Shown here: one piece after another, positions 1 through 5,307 of the stretch
Layout: the number at the start of each line of letters is the position of its first letter
Numbering within the stretch: position 1 is the stretch's first letter
Assembly: GCA_913052425.1 (NCBI GenBank)
Contig: CAJXEG010000097.1
Span: forward strand, 1 to 5,411
Source: an uncultured Flavobacteriaceae bacterium
GTDB taxonomy: Bacteria > Bacteroidota > Bacteroidia > Flavobacteriales > Flavobacteriaceae
Length of the DNA: 5,411 bases
Direction: 5' to 3'
Notes under the pieces: model-generated
What the model was told of the DNA's origin: nothing
What the model saw: the letters and a program-made list of their open reading frames with translations, nothing else
Databases searched by the model: none
Program-made: the position numbers and the translations under genes

Positions 1-24
1 CTAATGCTTTTTAAAGAATAATTT

Positions 25-52
25 TTTGTTTTAGGGCATAAATCTATCTTTG
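25..52 (+). promoter_or_regulatory. Predicted Bacteroidota promoter of tyrS (TTTG / TATCTTTG)
   Basis: TATCTTTG at 45-52 matches the Bacteroidota -7 consensus TAnnTTTG exactly. A TTTG at 25-28 could be the -33 element, with a 16-nt spacer that is slightly shorter than the 17-23 nt usually quoted. The box ends 16 nt before the tyrS ATG, so a transcript starting about 7 nt downstream would have a leader of only about 10 nt. There is no Shine-Dalgarno sequence, as expected in this phylum. The rest of 1-68 is AT-rich and shows nothing else I can support. Confidence 0.5.
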
Positions 53-68
53 CTAGCAAATCAAAGCA

Positions 69-1367
69 ATGCAGAAAAATTTTGTAGAAGAACTTCGTTG
101 GCGGTGCATGTTACACGACATTATGCCCGAAACAGAGGATCATTTGAACCAACACATTACCTCAGGTTATATTGGTTTTGATCCCACGGCCGATTCCCTA
201 CACATTGGCAGCTTGGTGCAAATCATGATATTGATCCACTTCCAAAGAGCAGGCCATCGGCCCATTGCCTTGGTCGGTGGAGCCACGGGTATGATTGGCG
301 ATCCCTCGGGCAAGTCCGATGAAAGAAATCTTTTGGATGCCCGGGCATTGCAAAAAAATGTTGACGGCATCAGAAACCAATTGCAAAAATTTCTGGATTT
401 TGATCCTGCAAACCCTATGGCAGCTCAGTTGGTCAACAATTATGATTGGACCAAGGACTACAGCTTGATTGACTTTTCTCGCGATATCGGTAAGCACCTT
501 ACCGTAAACTATATGATGGCCAAGGACTCCGTAAAAAAACGCCTCGGTAGTGATGCAAAGGTGGGTATGTCCTTTACAGAATTTACCTACCAATTGCTGC
601 AAGGGTATGATTTTTTACACCTCTATCAAAACATGGACTGCAAGCTGCAAATGGGCGGTAGCGATCAATGGGGGAACATCACCACTGGAACAGAATTGAT
701 CCGGCGCAAGTTGGGCGGCAAAGCCTATGCCATTACCTGTCCCTTGATCACCAAAGCCGATGGAACTAAATTTGGAAAAACAGAAGGCGGCAATGTTTGG
801 CTGGACAAGACCCGAACCTCTCCATACAAGTTTTACCAGTACTGGTTAAACGCCTCCGATGACGATGCCGAGAACTACATCAAAATCTTTACCCTTTTGG
901 ACAAGGCTACCATAGAAGACTTGATCCGGCAACACCAACAAAGCCCTCATTTGAGGTTGTTGCAAAAAACCATTGCCGAGCAGGTGACCCGTATGGTGCA
1001 TTCCGAGGAAGATCTACAAAAAGCCATTCAGGCCAGTCAAATCCTTTTTGGTCGATCTACGGCTGAAGATCTAAAAAAGCTCGACCGCCAAACCTTTTTA
1101 GAGGTTTTTGAAGGCGTACCTCAGGCGGAGATTAGCCTTTCTGATTTAAATCAAGGCATTGATATGATCGGCTTGTTGGCCGCCAAAACATCTTTTCTAA
1201 AATCCAATGGTGAAGCCCGTAGGGCCTTGGGCGAAAACTCAATTTCGGTCAATAAAACCAAGGTAGACGAAAGTTACCACATCGGTTCATCGGATTTGAT
1301 CGACGATCAATACATTTTACTGCAAAGGGGTAAGAAAAATTACTTTATCGTAAAGGTAGTCGCCTAG
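69..1367 (+). CDS. tyrS: Tyrosyl-tRNA synthetase (TyrRS, class I)
   Basis: This cytoplasmic enzyme activates L-tyrosine with ATP and loads it on tRNA-Tyr. The 432 residues are a normal bacterial TyrRS length. Visible in order are the N-terminal stretch NFVEELRWR (4-12), the tyrosine pocket around Y34 and D38 (GYIGFDPT), the HIGH-type ATP signature as HIGS (45-48), [18 protein letters not shown] (70-87), the second tyrosine-pocket segment YQLLQGYDF (174-182, with Y174, Q178 and D181), GGSDQWGNI (196-204), and the KMSKS-type loop as KFGKTE (234-239). The C-terminal 70 residues or so look like an S4 RNA-binding domain ([15 protein letters not shown]..., ending [10 protein letters not shown]). 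The ATG at 69 is chosen because family homology starts right there; the next Met is residue 14. The gene stands alone behind its own promoter box. Its TAG stop overlaps the stop of the convergent acyl-protein synthetase gene. The only oddity is Ser in place of the last His of HIGH, a position that does vary in TyrRS. Confidence 0.97.
   Translation: MQKNFVEELRWRCMLHDIMPETEDHLNQHITSGYIGFDPTADSLHIGSLVQIMILIHFQRAGHRPIALVGGATGMIGDPSGKSDERNLLDARALQKNVDGIRNQLQKFLDFDPANPMAAQLVNNYDWTKDYSLIDFSRDIGKHLTVNYMMAKDSVKKRLGSDAKVGMSFTEFTYQLLQGYDFLHLYQNMDCKLQMGGSDQWGNITTGTELIRRKLGGKAYAITCPLITKADGTKFGKTEGGNVWLDKTRTSPYKFYQYWLNASDDDAENYIKIFTLLDKATIEDLIRQHQQSPHLRLLQKTIAEQVTRMVHSEEDLQKAIQASQILFGRSTAEDLKKLDRQTFLEVFEGVPQAEISLSDLNQGIDMIGLLAAKTSFLKSNGEARRALGENSISVNKTKVDESYHIGSSDLIDDQYILLQRGKKNYFIVKVVA
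1364..1367. other. CTAG shared by two convergent stop codons
   Basis: The palindrome CTAG holds the TAG stop of tyrS (1365-1367, + strand) and the TAG stop of the acyl-protein synthetase gene (1366-1364, - strand). The two coding regions therefore overlap by 4 bp tail to tail, leaving no intergenic space for a terminator. I see no convincing GC-rich hairpin with a T-run in the adjoining coding sequence on either side, so the two transcripts probably run into each other. Confidence 0.9.
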
Positions 1368-2350
1368 ACGACCATCAAATTGCATCCCCTGATCTCTGAG
1401 GCGTCCAAACGGCCCAACACTTCGAAGCGCGAATGAGAATGCACTTTGGCCAGGTCTTCGCTGGCGATAAAGGCACAGCTGTCGCGGTTGGCCAAGTCAA
1501 TGATGTTCAATCCGCCGCTTTGTCCCCTGGGCAATTGGCTAAAAGGATCCTGATTTTCTCTTGCGGCCACTCGCATCCATGGTGGGCATTCAAAAATCCC
1601 TTCCCCTTTGGAATAGGCTTGGGACAGTAATTCGGTCATTCCGTATTCCGAGTGTATTTTGGGTACTCCAAAACCCTTTTTCAGTTGTTCGTGCAAGGCC
1701 TCTCGGGTCAATTCTTTTCTCCTGCCCTTCATCCCACCGGTTTCCATGATCCATGTGTGCTGCAAATCAAAGAAATACTGCTCGACCAAATCCAACAGGG
1801 CAAAGGAAACCCCCAACAACAATGTTTTTTGTCCTTTTTCTTCCAGTTGGTGGAGCTTTTCTTTTAGTGCCTCCCATTGATTGAGGTAAAAACCGCTTTC
1901 AGGCTGTTGGCTATTGCGGATCATGTCATCGGCCATATAGATCAGGGAAGAACCCTCCCTTTCCATATAGGAAGGCAACAAGGCCAGGACTGTGTAATCC
2001 TCTATGGTGCCAAAAAAATATTCAAACCCCTTTCTGAAGCTCATTTGATAATCCTCCAGTTGGCGGTAATAATGCTTTGAGGGAGTTCCGCCTGTGGTGG
2101 TACTGGAACTGAAAAAGGGAGCATCTATTGCTTGGAAGCAACAAACCTTTTTTGATTTAAAAAATGAAATGGGCAGGTGGGGAATGTCATTTACTGCGGT
2201 GACTTCAGCCGGGTGACAATTGATCAGATCACAAAAAGATCGGTAAACATCATTGTTTTCATACTGAAAGTAAAAGGTCTTAAGGGCCAAAGCCTCAAAG
2301 GCAGATTGGCTGTCGATTTCCCAAAAGTTTTCCAAATCTTCGATTGTCAT
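1364..2350 (-). CDS. LuxE-like acyl-protein synthetase / adenylate-forming acyl transferase
   Basis: The predicted cytoplasmic enzyme is 328 aa and resembles the LuxE (acyl-protein synthetase) branch of adenylate-forming ligases, which activate a fatty acid as acyl-AMP and pass it to a thiol. Visible motifs are the Ser/Thr/Gly-rich nucleotide loop [13 protein letters not shown] (81-93), [12 protein letters not shown] (202-213), the SEYGMTE motif (234-240) comparable to the YGxTE motif of ANL enzymes, and [11 protein letters not shown] (313-323) near the end. In characterised LuxE a cysteine close to the C-terminus carries the acyl group; here C323 lies 5 residues before the last one and is a candidate by position only. 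The start is the ATG at 2350-2348, preceded by purine-rich AAGGCGAAAAG. An in-frame TTG at 2374 would add 8 residues and overlap the upstream gene, and is less likely. The gene lies 13 nt after the small T9SS-domain gene and probably shares its transcript. No luxCDAB genes are present. The family call is firm, but substrate and acceptor are unknown. Confidence 0.82.
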   Translation of the reverse strand: MTIEDLENFWEIDSQSAFEALALKTFYFQYENNDVYRSFCDLINCHPAEVTAVNDIPHLPISFFKSKKVCCFQAIDAPFFSSSTTTGGTPSKHYYRQLEDYQMSFRKGFEYFFGTIEDYTVLALLPSYMEREGSSLIYMADDMIRNSQQPESGFYLNQWEALKEKLHQLEEKGQKTLLLGVSFALLDLVEQYFFDLQHTWIMETGGMKGRRKELTREALHEQLKKGFGVPKIHSEYGMTELLSQAYSKGEGIFECPPWMRVAARENQDPFSQLPRGQSGGLNIIDLANRDSCAFIASEDLAKVHSHSRFEVLGRLDASEIRGCNLMVV

Positions 2351-2363
2351 CTTTTCGCCTTCA

Positions 2364-2693
2364 TCAGGGCACAACCAAACGATTCAATCCCTGTTGGCCT
2401 CCTTGTTTGATTTTTACAATGTAGATTCCACTGTTAAGGTTGTTGGGCATCACATAATTCTCATAAGTGGTGGTTTGAAAAACCACCTCACCCAATATGT
2501 TAAGAATCATGATGTTCTTTATATCAGTAGGGGGGGAGACAATATGAAGCTTACCCCCTGTGTAGGGATTGGGATACAACTGAAAGTTTAATTTTTCTCC
2601 GGATAAATCATTCAAAACTCCTCCCTGTGCATTTTGTTGTGCAGTGACAAAATGAATGGACATGACCGTTAATAAGAGCAGTACGATGCGCAA
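2364..2693 (-). CDS. Small secreted protein: signal peptide plus T9SS type A sorting domain
   Basis: The 109-residue protein is a Sec signal peptide (hydrophobic core about 3-18, likely cleavage near TA|Q at 18-19), a short linker (about 20-36) and a type IX secretion sorting domain filling the rest. Domain hallmarks are YPNP (40-43), the ILNILGEVVFQ strand (63-73), LNSGIYIVKI (86-95) and the terminal NRLVVP. Such domains normally sit at the C-terminus of large cargo proteins; here there is essentially no cargo. The 5' end is uncertain. The frame given starts at TTG (2693-2691); the frame is open back to a TAA at 2720-2718 without any ATG upstream of the signal peptide. An ATG at 2712-2710 is one nucleotide out of frame and would give MFKKLSLRIVLLLLT... 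if one T of the run 2709-2706 were absent, so the gene may carry a 1-nt indel. It is first in a probable two-gene unit with the acyl-protein synthetase 13 nt downstream. Its function is unknown. Confidence 0.8.
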   Translation of the reverse strand: MRIVLLLLTVMSIHFVTAQQNAQGGVLNDLSGEKLNFQLYPNPYTGGKLHIVSPPTDIKNIMILNILGEVVFQTTTYENYVMPNNLNSGIYIVKIKQGGQQGLNRLVVP

Positions 2694-2713
2694 AGACAGT
2701 TTTTTAAAACATA

Positions 2714-2732
2714 AAATTTAATCAAATTTAAT
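2714..2732. repeat. Two AAATTTAAT direct repeats, 10-bp period
   Basis: AAATTTAAT occurs at 2714-2722 and again at 2724-2732, separated by one base, so the copies are in helical phase. The pair overlaps the predicted minus-strand -7 box and lies just upstream of the T9SS-domain gene. It could be intrinsically bent DNA, a regulator site or simply AT-rich chance. The sequence alone cannot separate these. Confidence 0.5.
2723..2730 (-). promoter_or_regulatory. Predicted -7 box for the minus-strand T9SS-domain/acyl-synthetase unit
   Basis: On the minus strand this reads TAAATTTG, an exact match to TAnnTTTG. A TTG lies 27 nt further upstream (within TTGACA), which is longer than the usual spacer, so the -33 element is unclear. 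The box ends 10 nt before the out-of-frame ATG at 2712 and 29 nt before the TTG start at 2693. The surrounding DNA is very AT-rich, so a chance match is possible. Confidence 0.4.
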
Positions 2733-2781
2733 AAAATAAATGGCGATTGCGATTTGTCAACCCTTACAATATGATTTTTTA

Positions 2782-2793
2782 CCCATCAATGGG
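2782..2793. promoter_or_regulatory. Small inverted repeat CCCAT-CA-ATGGG (possible operator)
   Basis: Two 5-bp arms, CCCAT and ATGGG, flank a 2-bp centre in the divergent region between the T9SS-domain gene and the response regulator. It ends 9 nt before the weak -7 box proposed for the regulator gene, a position where a bound protein could act on that promoter. The arms are short and the repeat occurs once, so this is only a candidate. Confidence 0.25.
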
Positions 2794-2802
2794 ATTAATC
2801 TT

Positions 2803-2810
2803 TATATTAG
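2803..2810 (+). promoter_or_regulatory. Weak candidate -7 box for the response regulator operon
   Basis: TATATTAG differs from TAnnTTTG at one defined position. It ends 16 nt before the regulator ATG, the same distance as the box before tyrS and within 1 nt of that before trmB, which is the main support. No TTG is found 17-23 nt upstream, only a T-run (2775-2780). Confidence 0.3.
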
Positions 2811-2826
2811 TAAAATATAATTCAAG

Positions 2827-3519
2827 ATGAAGAAAAAGGATATCAGGATTTTGTTGGTGGATGACGAACCCGATGTCATTGAGATCATTAAATACAACCT
2901 AGAACAAGAGGGTTACAACGTCAAGACAGCCTCCAATGGGAAAGAGGCCCTAAAAAAAGCCCAAAAAAACACCCCTCATTTGATCATCATGGATGTGATG
3001 ATGCCCGAAATGGACGGTATCGAAGCCTGCGAGCATTTGCGCAGCGACACCACTTTTAACGATACCATCATCATGTTTCTCACCGCCAGGGGTGAAGATT
3101 ATTCTTACGTGGCTGCTTTTGATGCCGGTGCAGATGATTATGTCACCAAGCCCATCAAACCCAAGATCATCCTCTCCAAAGTCAAAGCCCTGTTGCGCCG
3201 CCTAAAAAAAGTGGAGGTAAACCAATACAAAATTCAAGTGGGCAAACTGATCATCGACAAAGAACAATACGAAGTCAACCATAAAGGGAAAACCTTTTCT
3301 CTGCCCAGAAAAGAATTCGAACTCCTATACCTTTTGGCTTCCAAACCCGACAAGGTGGTCAAAAGAGAAAAAATTATGGAAATAGTTTGGGGAAGCGAAG
3401 TGGTGGTTGGCGATAGAACCATAGACGTACACATCCGAAAACTGAGAGAAAAAGTGGGCGATAAGTATTTTAAGACCGTCAAAGGGGTGGGGTACAAATT
3501 TGTTAAACCCTCCAAATAA
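2827..3519 (+). CDS. OmpR/PhoB-family DNA-binding response regulator
   Basis: This 230-residue cytoplasmic transcription regulator is phosphorylated by a partner histidine kinase. The N-terminal receiver domain (about 6-124) has the acidic pair D12/D13, the phospho-acceptor D56 in IIMDVMMPEMDG, the conserved Thr T86 (FLTARGED) and the lysine-proline K108-P109 (YVTKPI). All residues needed for phosphorylation are therefore present. A short linker leads to an OmpR-type winged-helix domain (about 134-227) with LPRKEFELLYLL (159-170) and the recognition region GDRTIDVHIRKLREKVG (195-211), ending GVGYKFV. Length and layout are standard for the family. The ATG at 2827 follows an AT-rich leader with no Shine-Dalgarno sequence. 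The gene is followed 5 nt later by the kinase gene, so the two are almost certainly co-transcribed and cognate. Targets cannot be read from the sequence. PhoB-like is the closest general description, but a phosphate role is not shown. Confidence 0.95.
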   Translation: MKKKDIRILLVDDEPDVIEIIKYNLEQEGYNVKTASNGKEALKKAQKNTPHLIIMDVMMPEMDGIEACEHLRSDTTFNDTIIMFLTARGEDYSYVAAFDAGADDYVTKPIKPKIILSKVKALLRRLKKVEVNQYKIQVGKLIIDKEQYEVNHKGKTFSLPRKEFELLYLLASKPDKVVKREKIMEIVWGSEVVVGDRTIDVHIRKLREKVGDKYFKTVKGVGYKFVKPSK

Positions 3520-3524
3520 TTCCT

Positions 3525-4595
3525 GTGCTGAGGATAAAGAATTTTAGAGTAGCCTTGCGACTGTCGACCATTTTGGTCACATTATTGGCTTTGATGCTCT
3601 GCCTTTTATTTTTTGTCATCGGCCAACCACCCGATACAGAGTTACTTATTCTGTTATTTTTTCTGCTTTTATTTTTCTTTATTTTTTCTGTTTTTCTCAT
3701 TCATTACAGGATCGAAAGGTTTATCCTCAATAAGATCAAGGGCATCTACAACGACCTTTCTCCCTCGGGGGTATCGATGAGTCAGCAAATCGTTCAATCC
3801 GATATGGAGGCCCTGAGAGAGAGTGTACAGAAATTTGCAGACGACAAAAAATTAGAAATTGAGACCCTTAGAGAAAAGGAGGACTACCGCAAGGAATTTA
3901 TCGGCAATATTTCACACGAACTGAAAACCCCTTTATTCACCATACAGGGTTATGTACTTACGCTGCTTGAGGGGGCCATCAGGGACAAAAACGTCAGGGA
4001 GAAGTACCTCAAAAGAACGGCCAAGGGAGTGGAGCGTTTGATCTATGTTGTCAAAGATTTGGATTTGATCACCCAATTCGAATCTGGGATCAAGACCATT
4101 GACAGGAGTTATTTCGACATCAAACAACTGGTAGAAAATGTTTTTGATTTGCTGGAAATGCAAGCCATTAAAAATAAAATTTCCATAGGTTTTGCCCGGG
4201 AATACCCCCAGTCTTTCCCCGTTTTTGCCGATGAGGAAAGGATACAGCAAGTGTTGACCAATTTGATCATCAATTCGCTTAAGTATGGTGTAAAAAACGG
4301 AAAAACAGAAGTGAGCTTGGAAGAACTGAGCGAAGAAAAGATATTGATCAAGATTTCCGACAATGGGGAAGGGGTAGCAGAGGAGCATTTGCCACGTCTT
4401 TTTGAACGCTTTTATCGGGTTGACAAATCGGGTAATCGCAAAGCAGGAGGCTCCGGCTTGGGTCTGGCCATCGTCAAACACATCATTGAGGCGCATCAGG
4501 AAAAACTTTTGGTCGAAAGTACCCCCGGGGTGGGTTCCGAATTTTCTTTTACCCTACAGCGGGCCACCAAAGAGGTAAAATTTAATCAGGATTAA
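3525..4595 (+). CDS. Membrane sensor histidine kinase (PhoR-like architecture), GTG start
   Basis: This inner-membrane kinase of 356 residues is the probable partner of the regulator just upstream. Two hydrophobic segments (about 13-33 and 39-59, the second very Phe/Leu-rich) are joined by only a few residues (GQPPDTE), so there is no periplasmic sensor domain. A membrane-proximal linker that looks coiled-coil (about 61-120) leads to the HisKA domain, with FIGNISHELKTPLFTIQGY (125-143) and the phospho-acceptor H131. The ATPase domain shows the N box NLIINSLKYG (246-255), G1 DNGEGV (279-284), the F box LFERFYRVD (292-300) and G2 GGSGLGLAIVKHI (308-320), so it should be active. The start is the GTG at 3525-3527. 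There is no in-frame ATG between the preceding in-frame stop (TAA at 3504-3506) and the first membrane segment. The 5-nt gap to the regulator stop suggests translational coupling. The signal sensed is unknown; membrane state or a partner protein are possibilities. Confidence 0.93.
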   Translation: MLRIKNFRVALRLSTILVTLLALMLCLLFFVIGQPPDTELLILLFFLLLFFFIFSVFLIHYRIERFILNKIKGIYNDLSPSGVSMSQQIVQSDMEALRESVQKFADDKKLEIETLREKEDYRKEFIGNISHELKTPLFTIQGYVLTLLEGAIRDKNVREKYLKRTAKGVERLIYVVKDLDLITQFESGIKTIDRSYFDIKQLVENVFDLLEMQAIKNKISIGFAREYPQSFPVFADEERIQQVLTNLIINSLKYGVKNGKTEVSLEELSEEKILIKISDNGEGVAEEHLPRLFERFYRVDKSGNRKAGGSGLGLAIVKHIIEAHQEKLLVESTPGVGSEFSFTLQRATKEVKFNQD

Positions 4596-4607
4596 ATCTC
4601 CATTGGC

Positions 4608-4615
4608 TAACTTTG
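4608..4615 (+). promoter_or_regulatory. Predicted -7 box of the trmB promoter
   Basis: TAACTTTG matches TAnnTTTG exactly and lies in the short gap between the kinase stop (4595) and the trmB ATG (4633), ending 17 nt before the ATG. A TTTA at 4581-4584, within the kinase 3' end, is 23 nt upstream and is a poor -33 element. trmB may thus be transcribed both from here and by readthrough from the two-component operon. Confidence 0.5.
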
Positions 4616-4632
4616 TCTTTTGAAATTGGGCC

Positions 4633-5307
4633 ATGGGAAGTAAAAACAAACTCAAACGCTTTAAGGAGAACCAAACCTTTAAAAACGTCATTCAGCCTGA
4701 GCGTGCGCTTTTGGAAAAAGACGCTTTTGTGCTCAAGGGCCATTGGCATGAGAAGTATTTTAAAAACGACCGCCCCATTGTATTGGAGTTGGGTTGCGGA
4801 AAAGGGGAGTACACCCTCCATTTGGCCACCCTAAATCCGAAAAAAAATTTTATAGGGATCGACATCAAAGGTGCGCGATTTTGGAGGGGAGCCAAAACCG
4901 CCTTGGAGGAAAAGCGTGAAAATATTGCTTTTGTACGTGCACAGATCGAGTTGATCGACACCCTTTTTGCCGCCGATGAGGTGGCCGAAATATGGATTAC
5001 CTTTCCCGATCCACAGATCAAGTTCAAAAGAAGCAAACACCGATTGACCCATCCCGATTTTTTGAATCTGTACCGACAAATATTACAAGCCCAGGGCAGT
5101 GTTCACCTCAAAACCGACAGTGAGTTTTTACACGGTTATACTCTGGGGCTGATGCACGATCCGGCCTATCGTCTGAGCTATGCTCACCACGACATTTACA
5201 ACAATCCACACGCCCCTCGAGCCGCTGTTGCCGTCCAAACGTTTTACGAAAAAATATTTTTGGAGCATAACAAACCCATCACCTACCTTCAATTTCAATT
5301 CAACTGA
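4633..5307 (+). CDS. trmB: tRNA (guanine-N7-)-methyltransferase TrmB
   Basis: The enzyme transfers a methyl group from S-adenosylmethionine to N7 of guanine, normally G46 in the variable loop of tRNA. The 224 residues form a single Rossmann-type methyltransferase domain. Visible are the SAM-binding motif I ELGCGKGEY (52-60), GIDIKGARFWRGA (75-87) carrying the acidic motif II residue, FVRAQIELID (100-109), the TrmB signature FPDPQIKFKRSKHRLTH (124-140), HLKTDSEFLHGYTL (158-171) and the C-terminal TFYEKIFLEHNKPITYLQF (203-221). The signature differs from the commonly quoted proteobacterial FPDPWPKKRHHKRR but agrees with what I recall of Bacteroidota proteins. The ATG at 4633 gives MGSKNKLKRFKEN, the expected family start, and follows the -7 box by 17 nt with no Shine-Dalgarno sequence. 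The TGA stop shares its A with the ATG of the following repair gene (TGATG), indicating translational coupling. Confidence 0.96.
   Translation: MGSKNKLKRFKENQTFKNVIQPERALLEKDAFVLKGHWHEKYFKNDRPIVLELGCGKGEYTLHLATLNPKKNFIGIDIKGARFWRGAKTALEEKRENIAFVRAQIELIDTLFAADEVAEIWITFPDPQIKFKRSKHRLTHPDFLNLYRQILQAQGSVHLKTDSEFLHGYTLGLMHDPAYRLSYAHHDIYNNPHAPRAAVAVQTFYEKIFLEHNKPITYLQFQFN

Noticed and set aside
1..68. T-box or other riboswitch leader on tyrS
   Set aside because: Only 68 nt are available, there is no conserved T-box sequence or terminator hairpin, and the promoter box lies 16 nt from the ATG.
198..602. Open minus-strand frame of 134 codons inside tyrS
   Set aside because: It lies wholly inside a well-conserved synthetase gene, and its translation is Cys/His-rich without recognisable motifs, as expected of an antisense shadow.
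1368..1440. Intrinsic terminator downstream of tyrS
   Set aside because: This stretch is coding sequence of the convergent gene, and I found no strong hairpin followed by a T-run.
1364..2350. Evidence for a bioluminescence (lux) operon
   Set aside because: Only a LuxE-like protein is present. No luciferase, reductase or acyltransferase genes are adjacent, and this family is widespread in non-luminous bacteria.
2350..2374. Upstream TTG start (2374) for the acyl-protein synthetase
   Set aside because: It adds MCPDEGEK, overlaps the preceding gene by 11 bp and needs a TTG, while an ATG with a purine-rich lead lies at 2350 where the family sequence begins.
2177..2410. Plus-strand frame of 77 codons across the junction of the two minus-strand genes
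   Set aside because: It is antisense to the acyl-synthetase 5' end and the T9SS domain 3' end, both supported by motifs. No promoter box or motif supports it.
2750..2762. Sigma-70-type TTGACA on the minus strand as a classical promoter
   Set aside because: No matching TATAAT lies at 16-18 nt, and the Bacteroidota primary sigma factor prefers the TTG / TAnnTTTG arrangement.
3933..4496. Open minus-strand frame of 187 codons inside the histidine kinase gene
   Set aside because: It mirrors the kinase HisKA and ATPase coding sequence and shows no domain of its own; the sense frame carries all kinase motifs.
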